Shown here: positions 8,641-17,466 of the stretch, one piece after another
How positions within the stretch are numbered: the first letter of the stretch is position 1
Layout of the letters: each line of letters begins with the position of its first letter
Assembly (NCBI GenBank): GCA_963703605.1
Contig: CAVPFC010000048.1
Coordinates: 1-64,000 of the forward strand
Origin: DASXKD01 sp963703605
Lineage (GTDB): Bacteria; Actinomycetota; Actinomycetes; Streptosporangiales; Streptosporangiaceae
Length of the DNA stretch: 64,000 nt
Direction: 5' to 3'
Position numbers and translations under genes: made by a program
The notes under the pieces: model-generated
Seen by the model: the letters and a program-made list of their open reading frames with translations, nothing else
What the model was told of the DNA's origin: nothing
The model's database searches: none

Positions 8641-9737
8641 CGATGACTCTGCTGCGTCACCTGGCCGCCGCGATCGTGGCGGGGGCAGTCGTCTGGGCAG
8701 CTTCCGTTCAGCTCAATGCCTTTCGCGACTTCCAGATAGCCGAGATCGCCGTGTACGTGGTCGCGATCGCCGGCCTGTCGGTGCTGATCGGGCTGAGCGG
8801 CCAGATCTCGCTCGGCAACGGCGCGTTCATGGCGGTCGGCGCCTACGCCGCGGCGCTGCTCATGCTGCACCTGAACTGGCCGGCGTGGGCGGTCTTCCCG
8901 GCCAGCGCGGCGATCGCCGCGGTGGCGGGCGGCGTCGTCGGCGTCGCCGCGGCGCGGCTGTCCGGCCCGTACCTGGCGGGCGCCACGCTGTTGCTGGCGG
9001 TCGCGCTGCCGTCGCTGGCCAACCAGTTCCCCGGCGTGTTCGGCGGCGACCAGGGGCTGAGCCTCACCGTCACCGCGCCCGCCCGGCTCGGCGCGACGTT
9101 CCCGGTGACCCGCTGGCAGGCCTGGGTGTGCTCGGCCGCCGCCCTGATCGCCCTGGTCATCCTGGCCAACCTGACCCGCAGCCGGGTCGGCCGGAACTGG
9201 CGGGCGATCCGCGACGACCCGGTGGCGGCGGCGCTGACCGGGCTCAACGTGGCGCGGCTGCGGGTGCTGGCGTTTGTCGTCAGCGCCACGTGTGCCGGGC
9301 TGGCCGGGGCCATGCTCGCGTTCACCACCACGCTGGTCTCGCCGGGGTCGTTCACGCTCAGCCTGTCGATCGCGCTGCTGACCGGCGCGGTGCTCGGCGG
9401 CCTGGGGACCCTGGCCGGCGCGCTCTGGGGCGCGCTGGTGATCGTCTTGGTGCCCACGTACGTCACCGACGTCGCGACCAGTCACGGGCTGTCCAGCGGG
9501 GTGGCGGCCAACATCCCGATCGCCGCCTACGGCGTGGTCCTCGTCGTCGTCATGCTCCTGTTCCCCGACGGAATCCAGGGCGGGCTGCGCCGGCTCGCCG
9601 GGCCGCTGATCCCCGCCAACCTCACCCGCCCCACCCTGCCGGACCGGCACCCGACGGCCGGCGACCAGCAGGACGGCCTCCCCTCGCCGGACCGGCGCCA
9701 ACCGGTCGGCGAACACCAGGAAGAAGGCACTCCATGA
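8637..9737 (+). CDS. livM: HAAT ABC transporter permease (LivM-like)
   Basis: 366 aa membrane permease with about ten hydrophobic helices. LSVLIGLSGQISLGNGAFMAVGAYAAALL is the LivM signature; NWRAIRDDPVAAALTGLNVARLRVLAF is the conserved cytoplasmic loop. It starts inside the livH stop and ends inside the start of the binding-protein gene (ATGA), so the five genes form one translationally coupled unit. The tail after about residue 320 is Pro-rich and not part of the family core. Confidence 0.92.
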   Translation: MTMTLLRHLAAAIVAGAVVWAASVQLNAFRDFQIAEIAVYVVAIAGLSVLIGLSGQISLGNGAFMAVGAYAAALLMLHLNWPAWAVFPASAAIAAVAGGVVGVAAARLSGPYLAGATLLLAVALPSLANQFPGVFGGDQGLSLTVTAPARLGATFPVTRWQAWVCSAAALIALVILANLTRSRVGRNWRAIRDDPVAAALTGLNVARLRVLAFVVSATCAGLAGAMLAFTTTLVSPGSFTLSLSIALLTGAVLGGLGTLAGALWGALVIVLVPTYVTDVATSHGLSSGVAANIPIAAYGVVLVVVMLLFPDGIQGGLRRLAGPLIPANLTRPTLPDRHPTAGDQQDGLPSPDRRQPVGEHQEEGTP

Positions 9738-11050
9738 ACAGATCCCACCGCACTCCGGCCTTGGCCGTCGCCGCCGTGGCGGCCGTGGCGCTGGTTGCCG
9801 CCGGCTGCGGCTCGTCGTCCTCGGGCGGCGGCGGGTCGGCCGCGGCCGCCCCCGGCATCACGAAGACGCAGATCCTCATCGGCAGCCACCAGCCGCTGAC
9901 CGGGCCGGCCGCGCCGGGCTACAGCGAGATCGCCCCGGCCTCCAACGCCTACTTCCAGTACGTCAACGCGCACGGCGGCATCTACGGGCGGAAGATCAAG
10001 TACACCTACCTCGATGACGCCTACGACCCGTCCAAGACCGCGTCCGTGGTCCGCCAGCTCGTGTTGCAGGACAACGTCTACTCGATCTTCAACGGCCTGG
10101 GCACCCCGACCCACCTGGCCGTGGTGAAGTACCTGAACTCGGCCAAGGTGCCGGACGTGTTCGTCGCCTCGGGCTGTGACTGCTGGGACAACCCCACGAC
10201 GTACCCGGAGACGTTCGGCTGGCAGCTCGATTACATCCGCGAGGGCAAGATCCTCGGCCAGTACGTGAAGCAGCACTTCGCCGGCAAGAAGGTCGGCTAC
10301 TTCTTCCAGGACGACGAGTTCGGCATGGACGGGGTCAAGGGCCTCAACTACGAGATCCCGCACTCCCAGGTCGTCAGCCAGCAGAGCTACGTGCCGACAA
10401 ACGTGAACATCGGCCCGCAGGCCGCCGCGCTGAAGGCCAGCGGCGCCCAGGTCGTGGTGGCGTTCTCCATCCCGGCGTTCACCGCCCTGCTCAAGCTCGC
10501 GTCGCTCAAGGTGGGCTGGAACCCGACGTTCGTGGTCAGCGACGTCGGCACCGACCCGATCACGCTGGCCGGCCTGCTGGAGGCGTTCGCGAAGAAGGGC
10601 GGGGCGACCGTCTCGGGCAACGCGCTCACCCAGGGCATCATCACCGACGGTTACCTGCCGGCCCTGGGCGACACCGGCAACAGCTGGATCGCGCTGTTCA
10701 AGAAGGTGCACGACCAGTACGACGCCAAGGCGCCGTTCGACGGCAACGTGCTCTACGGCGAGGCCGTCGCGTACACGTTCGTGCAGGCGATGCTCAAGGC
10801 CGGCAAGAACCCGACCCGGGCGGACCTGACCAAGGCCATCGAAGGCGGGCTGCCGCAGGGACCGGTGGTGGCGCCCTACGACTACTCGGCCACCGACCAC
10901 GGCGGCATGACGGGCGCCTTCATCGGCGTGATCAAGAACGGCGTGATCGTCCAGCAGGGCCCGGTCCTGACCACCGACACCACGCCGACCGGCCCGATCA
11001 CCCCGTACAGCGGCACCCAGGCGCCGGCACCATCCAGCGGAATGCCGTAG
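9734..11050 (+). CDS. HAAT substrate-binding lipoprotein
   Basis: 438 aa. Signal peptide ending in a lipobox (VAAGC) followed by a Ser/Gly linker, so it is anchored outside the membrane. The mature part is a Leu/Ile/Val-binding-type fold: ILIGSHQPLTGPAA, FQYVNAHGGIYGRKIKYTYLDDAYDPSKT, VAVV-type segments and a conserved VLYGEAVAYTFVQAML. It feeds the permease-ATPase genes upstream. The ligand is not deducible from sequence; the acyl-CoA ligase two genes downstream suggests an organic or aromatic acid rather than an amino acid (inference). Confidence 0.9.
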   Translation: MNRSHRTPALAVAAVAAVALVAAGCGSSSSGGGGSAAAAPGITKTQILIGSHQPLTGPAAPGYSEIAPASNAYFQYVNAHGGIYGRKIKYTYLDDAYDPSKTASVVRQLVLQDNVYSIFNGLGTPTHLAVVKYLNSAKVPDVFVASGCDCWDNPTTYPETFGWQLDYIREGKILGQYVKQHFAGKKVGYFFQDDEFGMDGVKGLNYEIPHSQVVSQQSYVPTNVNIGPQAAALKASGAQVVVAFSIPAFTALLKLASLKVGWNPTFVVSDVGTDPITLAGLLEAFAKKGGATVSGNALTQGIITDGYLPALGDTGNSWIALFKKVHDQYDAKAPFDGNVLYGEAVAYTFVQAMLKAGKNPTRADLTKAIEGGLPQGPVVAPYDYSATDHGGMTGAFIGVIKNGVIVQQGPVLTTDTTPTGPITPYSGTQAPAPSSGMP

Positions 11051-11193
11051 GGTGCGGCTGGGGTGCTGGCTTGCCAGGGGACGCGGAAGCCGTGGCTCGT
11101 AGCGGGCCAGCACCCCGGCCTGGAAACCCGTCTGCGGTGCCCGCTCGCGCCCGGCAGGCGCGGGCGGAACGCACCCGAACGGGGGTGGCTGGT

Positions 11194-11816
11194 GTGACCA
11201 TGGCAGCGAGCCGCCGGGCCGTGGCGAGCCCGGATACCCCGCCCGCGGAGCGGCTGCTCTGGGCGGCCGAGGAGCTGTTCGGGGAGCGCAGCTACTGGCG
11301 GACGACCGTGGCGGACATCTGCGCCCGGGCCGGCATCGCCACCGGCAGCTTCTACGCCCACTTCAACTCGAAGTCGGAGATCTTCGCCGCCGTGGTCCGG
11401 CAGATCAACGCGGACCTGAGGATGGCCATCAGGACCGCGCTCGAGGGGCCGGCGAGGGACAGCGGGAGCGGGAGCGGGTCAGCTTCCGCGCGTTCTTCTC
11501 CCTGCTGTCCGAGCGGCCCTGGATCGACCGGATCGTGCGCGAGTCGGAGTTCGTCGCGCCCGCGGTGTTCCGCGAGTACTACGAGCACCTCACCCGTGGC
11601 TACGCTCGCTTTGTGCGCCAGGCGCAGCTCGACCGGGAGGTGGACGCCCGGTACGACCCCGAGGTGATCGCCTACATGTACACCGGGATCGGCAACTTCA
11701 TCGGGATGCGGTGGGCGGACTGGACCGCGGGCGGGCAGGTCCCCGACGACGTGGTCGACGACGTGCTGGAGGTGCTGCGGCGCGGCCTGCCCCCGCGCGG
11801 AGACGGCGGTGAGTGA
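11194..11816 (+). pseudogene. TetR-family regulator, frameshifted
   Basis: The first part (about 90 codons) is a normal TetR DNA-binding domain: AERLLWAAEELF, TTVADICARAGIATGSFYAHFNSKSEIFAAVV. After about 11445 this frame turns into Ser/Gly-rich nonsense, while the next frame continues plausibly (RVSFRAFFSLLSERPWIDRIVRESEF ... DDVLEVLRRGL) to a stop at 11816. The switch lies at or just before the simple run gggagcgggagcggg (11463-11477). One base change restores a protein of about 207 aa. Its end overlaps the ligase start (11809), so it was built as that gene's regulator. Either a real inactivating mutation or a sequencing error. GTG 11194 or ATG 11200 is the start. Confidence 0.75.
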
Positions 11817-13497
11817 GGGGAACGGGCCGTCCCCCGCGGTTCCCGGGGAACCCCCGGGCGGGCCGTACCGGACGATTCCCGGGGTCCTCGCCGACGCGGC
11901 CCGCCGGGATCCGGACGGCACCTGGCTGCGCACCGATGACGGCACGCTGACCTTCGGCGGCGCCGCGGCCCAGGTGGCGATCACCGCGCGGGCGCTGCGC
12001 GACGCCGGGGTGGAACCCGGCGACCTGGTCCTGGTCACCGCCCGGACGACCGCGCCGTACCTGCTGTGCTGGCTGGCGCTGGCCTCGATCGGCGCGGTCA
12101 CCGTGTCGGCCAATCCGCGCAGCGCGCCGGCCGAGCTGGCCGGCCTGGCCCGGCAGACCGGGCCGCGCGCGATCGTCACCGACTCCGGGCTCGCCCCGCT
12201 GATCGCCGAGGCGGACCTCGCCGGGCAGGCGCCCCTCGGCATCCTGGACGCCGGCGAGCTGACCGTGGGTTGGGTGGGGCGGCGGGGTCAGAGCCAGCAG
12301 AGCGTGGGGCGGCGGGGTCAGAGCGAGCAGAGCGCGGGGGGTCAGAGCCAGCAGAGCCCGGGGCGTCCGGCCGGTCCCGGCGGGCCTGCGCCGTCCTCCG
12401 CGGTGGCTCCCGGCGACCTGGCCGTGCTGATCCCGACCTCGGGCACCACCGGCCGGTCCAAGCTGGTCATGCAGACCCACCGGGCGTACGCGATGGCGGG
12501 CGAGGGGTTCCCGTTCTGGATGGGGCTGACGTCGGCCGACCGGATGATGACCTCGCTGCCGCTGTTCCACATCAACGCCCCCGCGTACTCGGTGATGGGC
12601 TCGCTGGCCTGCGGTGCCGGGCTGATCCTGCTCCCCCGCTTCTCCGCCAGCACCTTCCTCGACTCGGCCCGGCGGCACGGGGCGACCGAGTTCAACGCGA
12701 TCGGGGCCATGCTGGAGATCCTGATGCGCCAGGAGCCGCGGCCGGACGACGCGGACACCCCGCTGCGGCTGTGCTACACGGGCCCGGCCCCGGCGAAGGA
12801 GCGCCAGGAGGAGATCGAGCGGCGGTTCGGGCTGCGCATCGTGGTGGGTTACGCGATGTCGGAGAGCCCGTACGGGCTGATCTGGCCGCACGGCACCAGG
12901 CCGTACGGCACGCTGGGCACGCCGCGCCAGCATCCGGTGCTCGGCGTGGTCAACGAGACCAGGGTGGTCGGGCCCGATGATGCGGCCGTGCCAACGGGCG
13001 AGACCGGCGAGCTGTTGCTGCGCAACCCGGTGATCACCCCGGGGTACTGGGGCATGCCGGACGCGACCGCCGAGGCGATCACGGATGACGGCTGGCTGCA
13101 CACCGGCGACCTGGTCACGCCCAACCCGGACGGCACCTACACGTTCGTGGCCAGGAAGAAGGAGGTACTGCGCCGCCGCGGCGAGAACCTCTCCCCGGCC
13201 GAGGTCGAGGAGGCGCTGGCCAGCCACCCGTCCGTGCTGGAGGCCGCGGTCGTGGGGGTTGCCTCGGAACTGTCGGAGGAGGAGGTGAAGGCGTTCGTGG
13301 TGCCCGCGCCAGGTGCCCAGCTCGATTTCGCCGTGCTGCGGTCCCACGCCGCGACGCTGCTCGCCTCCTACAAGGTGCCCCGCTTCTGGCAGGCCCTCGA
13401 CGAGCTGCCGCACACCCCCACCACCCGGGTGGCCAAGCACCTGCTCCCCCAGGGCCACCAGCCGCAGGAATGGGACGCCGAAGCAGACGCCCCCTGA
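11809..13497 (+). CDS. AMP-forming acyl-CoA ligase, CaiC-like
   Basis: 562 aa. Activates a carboxylic acid to its CoA thioester with ATP. The adenylate-forming motifs are intact: TSGTTGRSKLV (P-loop), YAMSESPYGL (A5-like), TGDL with the catalytic Asp, and KEVLRRRGENLSPAEVEEAL in the hinge and C-terminal domain. The wording of the last motif (RRRGEN) resembles crotonobetaine/carnitine-CoA ligases. A lysine near LPHTPTTRVAKHLL is the likely A10 catalytic residue. Between residues about 155 and 185 a Gln/Ser/Gly-rich insert is encoded by a DNA repeat tract absent from the family. It overlaps the TetR gene and follows the HAAT importer, suggesting import then activation of one substrate. Confidence 0.88.
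   Translation: MSEGNGPSPAVPGEPPGGPYRTIPGVLADAARRDPDGTWLRTDDGTLTFGGAAAQVAITARALRDAGVEPGDLVLVTARTTAPYLLCWLALASIGAVTVSANPRSAPAELAGLARQTGPRAIVTDSGLAPLIAEADLAGQAPLGILDAGELTVGWVGRRGQSQQSVGRRGQSEQSAGGQSQQSPGRPAGPGGPAPSSAVAPGDLAVLIPTSGTTGRSKLVMQTHRAYAMAGEGFPFWMGLTSADRMMTSLPLFHINAPAYSVMGSLACGAGLILLPRFSASTFLDSARRHGATEFNAIGAMLEILMRQEPRPDDADTPLRLCYTGPAPAKERQEEIERRFGLRIVVGYAMSESPYGLIWPHGTRPYGTLGTPRQHPVLGVVNETRVVGPDDAAVPTGETGELLLRNPVITPGYWGMPDATAEAITDDGWLHTGDLVTPNPDGTYTFVARKKEVLRRRGENLSPAEVEEALASHPSVLEAAVVGVASELSEEEVKAFVVPAPGAQLDFAVLRSHAATLLASYKVPRFWQALDELPHTPTTRVAKHLLPQGHQPQEWDAEADAP
12275..12358. repeat. In-frame tandem repeat inside the ligase gene (30+30+24 bp)
   Basis: Two 30-bp units (12275-12304 and 12305-12334, one base different) and a 24-bp unit lie head to tail. 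They encode VGRRGQSQQS, VGRRGQSEQS and AGGQSQQS, so all preserve the frame. The tract falls in a linker of the N-terminal domain. Its core shares a 15-base run (as the reverse complement) with the 23-bp repeats at 561-624. Confidence 0.85.
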
Positions 13498-13683
13498 CCA
13501 GGCCAGCCCCGCAACCCGGGACGGCCACGCCTGCGACCGGCCGCTCTCTCCCACCGCCTGGCCCGCCCCGCCCAGCGCCCTGCCATCACCCGCCCGGCGG
13601 GCGGCCGGGCCGGTGGGAGCCGGTAACCTCACACCGTCGAGGACGTGCTGGACGGGCCCCGCACCGGCCGAAGCGTTACCTGA

Positions 13684-14496
13684 TCAGATCCGGTAGAAGA
13701 GGTTGAGGAAACGCTCGGCCAGGGCCTGGTCGCCGAGGGCGTTGCCGCCGTTGATCCGGCCGAACGCGGTGAGCACGAGCCCGCCCGCGTCGAACTCAAT
13801 CACCGCCGGCAGGTCGCTGACGTCGCCGGGCTCGTAGGCCATTCCCGCGTCGGAGATGCTGACCCGGTAGCTGCCCGCGTTGCGCCCGGTGACGGTGACG
13901 CCGATGGTGAACGGGCTGAGGTCGGCGCTGGCCCGGACCGTCGACTGCCAGATGATGAACATGAACGGCACCAGCAGGTCGGCCGCGTCGGCGGACAGGG
14001 CGTGGGCGCGCCCGATGCCCTCCCGGATGTCCCAGGAGTGCACCCCGTAGTCCATGAGCTGGCCACCCGCGTATACGAACGCCGGCACCGGCCCCATGTA
14101 GGCGTGCGGGACCATGAGGCCGCCCCACTCCTCCTCGCTGAGGGGCTCCAGGATGCCCATCATCTTGTCGAGGTCGTTCCGGACCCGGCCCATCATCTCG
14201 GCCTGCGAGTGGTCACGGAACGCCCTCCCCCCGTCGCCGGCCATTTCATGCATGACGGGCAGCCCGCGCGCGTCGGCGGTGCCGCCCGCCCGGGCGGTCT
14301 CGAACGCCTTGAAGTAACCCTCGGTGGTGTCGACGATGTGGCCGATGATGTCGCGGACCTGCCAGTTCTCACACGCGGTGGGAGCCTCCCAGGCGCCGGG
14401 CGCCTCGGCCATCGCGAACATGCGTTCCGCTTCGTCGCGGACGACCCGGAGGATAGTGTCTTTCCCCTCGTAGGTCATGGCGTTCCACGCGCTCAT
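13684..14496 (-). CDS. DinB-fold, mycothiol-dependent maleylpyruvate-isomerase-like protein
   Basis: 270 aa. The start has TAGGAGAGG 7 nt upstream of ATG 14496. The N-terminal half is the TIGR03083-type four-helix bundle: LRVVRDEAERMFAMAE, WQVRDIIGHIVDTTEGYF (His ligand), and a later MDYGVHSWDIREGIG with the second His-containing motif, the usual metal site of mycothiol-dependent DinB proteins. The C-terminal half is beta-rich. Family members use mycothiol as cofactor or nucleophile; the substrate here is unknown. It is convergent with the ligase gene and stands alone. Confidence 0.75.
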   Translation of the reverse strand: MSAWNAMTYEGKDTILRVVRDEAERMFAMAEAPGAWEAPTACENWQVRDIIGHIVDTTEGYFKAFETARAGGTADARGLPVMHEMAGDGGRAFRDHSQAEMMGRVRNDLDKMMGILEPLSEEEWGGLMVPHAYMGPVPAFVYAGGQLMDYGVHSWDIREGIGRAHALSADAADLLVPFMFIIWQSTVRASADLSPFTIGVTVTGRNAGSYRVSISDAGMAYEPGDVSDLPAVIEFDAGGLVLTAFGRINGGNALGDQALAERFLNLFYRI

Positions 14497-14751
14497 AGTG
14501 TTTCCTCTCCTAGATGAGCGCCCCGGCCGGCCCCGCGGGACGAGCGGCGGCGCACTGCGTTCATGCCGCGCCAGCGGAACCCAGCGCCGCACGAAGGTTC
14601 ACGATACGAACCCCAGCGCATGCGGCACCCCCGTGTCAATGCCGCGCGCCGCCGAGCCGGCCAGGACCGGCGCGGGACGCCGGTCTACCCCCGGCAGGTG
14701 GTTGAGTTTTGGCTCGTCTCTGCCACCCGTCACCTGGCCCCAGCCCCCACA

Positions 14752-14788
14752 GTCACCGGGCCCGGCCGCCCTGCCGGGACCCGGTGAC
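14752..14788 (-). terminator. Strong hairpin downstream of the 14884 gene
   Basis: Arms GTCACCGGGCCCGGC and GCCGGG-a-CCCGGTGAC pair almost perfectly (15 bp, one bulged A) around the loop cgccct. Position and orientation fit a terminator for the reverse-strand gene ending at 14884. Confidence 0.65.
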
Positions 14789-14883
14789 TGCACCTGGCCA
14801 CGAGCCCACCCCGCTCTGGCGGTGCGATGGCCGCCAGCCCATTTGGCCAGGCCCCGGTCCGGACCCCCGCCGTCTGCGGGTGC

Positions 14884-15510
14884 CTAGCGGCTTTCCGCCG
14901 ATGCCATTTCCCAGTCGATGACCACGGCGTTGGGGTCGGACCCGATCTTCACCGGCACCCGGGAGCCTGCGAACAGGAACGGTAGCGCCGCGGGTGGCGT
15001 CGGGTTCCCCACCTGGATCTGGTAGGGGTCCCTGCCTTCCGGCATGACGGTCAGCACGAAGGCGTAGATGTCCACGCCCGCCGGATTGCGCTTGCCGACC
15101 GGCTGGTACTGGACGATGACCGCCCGGCCAGGCTCGCCGGTGGCCAGGATGGTGGCGGCCGAATGGTTCCCCGTACCGCCGGGGGTGGTCACCACGGGAG
15201 GCTCAGTGCTGAAGTCGATGGCGATCTGGCTCAGATCGGCCGGGTTGGCCCGGACGGCCACCGTCGTGTTGCCCGGCTGGATCTGAGGGATCTGGATTTC
15301 GGCCATCCGCTGCTTGCACGTGGCGTTGTAGGGCGCCTTGCCGTCGAGGGAAACCTCGATCGTGAACAGGCATACCCGCTGGACGAGGCCGCCGCCGGCC
15401 TGGATCGTGGTGCCGGTCGGCTGCACGCTGACGATGATGCCGCGGCCGAGAAGCCCCGTCTCGAGGAGCTTCTTGTCAGGTCCGCCAGTGATCTTGCTTA
15501 GTAGTCCCAT
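14884..15510 (-). CDS. Unknown two-repeat beta-rich protein
   Basis: 208 aa from ATG 15510. I do not recognise a named function. The sequence is two related halves of about 85 residues: the first has LLGRGIIVSVQPTGTT, VCLFTIEVSLDGKAPYNATC, VAVRANPADLSQIAIDF; the second has EPGRAVIVQYQPVGKRN, IYAFVLTVMPEGRDPYQIQV, VPVKIGSDPNAVVIDWEMA. Each half thus ends with a phrase of the form V-x-x-D-P-x-x-x-x-I-D. No signal peptide or membrane segment is seen, so it is probably cytoplasmic. Similar duplicated beta modules occur in uncharacterised actinobacterial proteins. Confidence 0.6.
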   Translation of the reverse strand: MGLLSKITGGPDKKLLETGLLGRGIIVSVQPTGTTIQAGGGLVQRVCLFTIEVSLDGKAPYNATCKQRMAEIQIPQIQPGNTTVAVRANPADLSQIAIDFSTEPPVVTTPGGTGNHSAATILATGEPGRAVIVQYQPVGKRNPAGVDIYAFVLTVMPEGRDPYQIQVGNPTPPAALPFLFAGSRVPVKIGSDPNAVVIDWEMASAESR

Positions 15511-15953
15511 GCCGCTATCGTGCGCGCCGCGCGCTGCGAGGGCATGAGTAGCCACTACTCAGTTCCACCGCCGGGATGGCGCCGCGCCCTGAGTAAACCG
15601 ATCCATTGATCTTGGCCGGGCAGGCATGGCCGAAGGCAGTCGGCGGAGAACTCCTCGCCGTCGCATTGCTGGAAGAACAAGCCGGAGTCCGGTTGCGTCA
15701 CGAATCGGCCTGACTCAAGCTGCGCGCTCGGTTGAGTGGCTCGCTGGGCCGCTCAGCAGCCAGGCGTCAGCGCGCTTGGGCCGCGTGGTAACCCTTCCAG
15801 ATCCCGCGGAAACCGGACAGAAGGGGCTCCGGCGGGTTCTCTCCGGCGCCCCGCAAGCGGGGTTTGCCCCGCCGTAGACGCGCAGCACGGCTTCGCCGAC
15901 GTCGACATGTCAAGGGTGAAGCCGCCGAACCGGTTCACGCTGAATACGGCAAG
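15511..15953. other. Region without a recognisable gene
   Basis: About 440 bp between the two-repeat protein and a tiny membrane peptide. The frames that are open show no family pattern, and I see no RNA gene or strong hairpin. Confidence 0.5.
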
Positions 15954-16028
15954 TCAACGCCTCCGCAGAAGCAGGATGACAAGCACGATGATCACGATTA
16001 CGACAATTGTTCCGAGTCCGATGAACAT
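15954..16028 (-). CDS. 24-residue single-helix membrane peptide
   Basis: Reads MFIGLGTIVVIVIIVLVILL then RRR and stop. One hydrophobic helix followed by positive charges is the pattern of a small membrane protein with the tail in the cytoplasm. GAAGGG sits 6 nt before the ATG. Very short Ile/Val peptides of this type are frequent in actinomycetes. No partner is visible. Confidence 0.5.
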   Translation of the reverse strand: MFIGLGTIVVIVIIVLVILLLRRR

Positions 16029-16113
16029 CGGTTTCCCTTCTTTCTGATGGCGGCCGCCTCACTGGCGCGGATGGTCCAGGCACCCGTAACCTCCTGCCGG
16101 CCACCGAGGCCGG

Positions 16114-16320
16114 TCAGGACTTGGGGGGTGAATCCTTCAGAACGGCCCCAGGACGCAGCCCACTTGCACTGTCCCGGACGAAGCAGCTCAAACCAATTGC
16201 CGCCATATCTCGGTGGCAGCCGCTGCCCGGAGCCACGAGCCATGACTCCAAGTCGTCCTGGTCTTCAGGCAGCCAGCCGGCCCGGCGCCGTACATCCACA
16301 GCATGGGGGCGAGTCGTCAT
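16114..16320 (-). pseudogene. Possible N-terminal remnant of a phosphatidylserine-decarboxylase-like gene
   Basis: The reverse frame from 16320 reads RRAGWLPEDQDDLESWL, close in wording to the N-terminus I associate with actinobacterial PSD-related decarboxylases (x-GWLP-x-DQ-x-x-LE-x-WL). The similarity stops after about 30 residues, followed by unrelated sequence and a stop at 16114. If correct, this is a truncated fragment. The match is short, so confidence is low. Confidence 0.25.
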
Positions 16321-16484
16321 GGCAGGACAACCACCGCCGCTCGCCCTATTTAGCCGCGCGCCTCAGATCCGGCAAACGCCGTCCGTTCCCCCACGAGCCG
16401 CCAGGCGTGGGCCTGGCGCCGGGGTTTGGTGGCGGGGGTGGCGGGTAGCGGCCGCTGGATGCAAGCGAGTCCGGGAGGAGCAGT

Positions 16485-16985
16485 ATGTCATCTGATGCCA
16501 TCGTTGTACTGAAGGCCGATCACAAGGAAATCCGCAGCCTGTTCCGGAAGTTCCAAGGTGCCGGCCCGAGGGCGGTCAAGGAGAAGGCCAAGATCGTTGG
16601 GCAGATCATCGAACTGCTCACGGTGCACACCTACATCGAGAATGAGGTGATGTACCCCGAGGTTTGCGCACTGCTCCCCGACCTCAAAGAGGACGTGCTG
16701 GAGTCCTACGAAGAACATCACGTTGCAGACGTGTTGTGTATGGAGCTAGCGGGCATGCCGGCGGGGGCGGAGCGCTTCGACGCCAAGGCCTCGGTGCTGA
16801 TCGAGAACGTCACCCATCACATCGAGGAGGAAGAACAGGATTGGTTCCCCAAGGTGCGGGCCGGCCTCGGCCGCAAACAGCTGCAGGAACTCGGGGCCAA
16901 GCTGGAGCGGGCCCGGGAGAAAGCGCCAAGGTCGCCGGCCCAGCCCAGTGCGCTGAAAAAGACCGTCGACGCCATCATCCCCTGA
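16485..16985 (+). CDS. Hemerythrin HHE-domain protein
   Basis: 166 aa cytoplasmic four-helix protein that should bind a di-iron centre and sense or carry O2, NO or related species. The expected ligands are visible: LKADHKEIRSLF (His), LLTVHTYIENEVMYPE (His and Glu), ESYEEHHVADVL (His), ENVTHHIEEEEQDWFP (His and Glu). GGGAGGAG precedes ATG 16485. The C-terminal 35 residues are basic and Pro/Lys-rich. It stands alone with a hairpin downstream. Hemerythrins are common among oxygen- and nitrosative-stress genes, which fits the island that follows. Confidence 0.88.
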   Translation: MSSDAIVVLKADHKEIRSLFRKFQGAGPRAVKEKAKIVGQIIELLTVHTYIENEVMYPEVCALLPDLKEDVLESYEEHHVADVLCMELAGMPAGAERFDAKASVLIENVTHHIEEEEQDWFPKVRAGLGRKQLQELGAKLERAREKAPRSPAQPSALKKTVDAIIP

Positions 16986-17053
16986 CAGGCAGCTACGCCT
17001 GTCTCAGCGCAGACGGCGCAGCCGCGCGCGTCGTTCCGGCGCATGCACTGCCG

Positions 17054-17107
17054 AGAGGACCTCACGTCCTCTCACTTCGCCCAGCCTGCCCCGTGATTTG
17101 CCGGGGC
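17054..17107 (+). terminator. Two consecutive hairpins after the hemerythrin gene
   Basis: First hairpin: AGAGGAC / GTCCTCT around CTCAC (17054-17072), perfect. Second: GCCCCG / CGGGGC around TGATTTGC (17088-17107). They lie 70-120 bp past the stop and probably end hemerythrin transcription. Apart from these and the promoter at 17405, nothing is seen between 16986 and 17466. Confidence 0.5.
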
Positions 17108-17404
17108 GAAGACAAGTCAAGCCACAGAGGGGACGGGCCCGCGCGGCCCGGGTCACGGCTGGGGACCTGACCGCCGGGGCGTGATCGTTCAGCTACCTCG
17201 CCGCGCCACGACAGGCATCCAGCACATGCAGGGATGACCGGCACCCTGGGCGTCAGGTCGGGCAAGCTCGCGGCGCCGCGGGGGCGACCGGGGCGCAGGA
17301 ATCCAGCAGCCCCCGGGCCTCCTCGGCTGGGCCTCCACCTGCGTAGCCGGTGCGCAATCAGCCGTCTCGGGCCATCAGCGGCCTGCGCCGCGACAGGCCG
17401 CCGT

Positions 17405-17434
17405 TTGCTAAAGTACGCGATTGCATACTATAGT
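17405..17434 (+). promoter_or_regulatory. Putative promoter of the phasin-like gene at 17467
   Basis: TTGCTA (17405-17410), an 18-bp spacer, then TATAGT (17429-17434), in a conspicuous AT-rich patch of an otherwise GC-rich region. GCTAA and TTAGC at its edges form an inverted pair. The promoter of the other phasin-like gene (30453) has the same spacing and also contains TGCTAAA. Confidence 0.5.
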
Positions 17435-17466
17435 TAGCATATCTCTTACCTGAGCACCAAGAAAGG

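Noticed and set aside
16090..16120. A fourth copy of the conserved element (CCTCGGTGGC on the reverse strand)
   Set aside because: Only the ten bases of the right half match; the rest and the distance to the next start do not.
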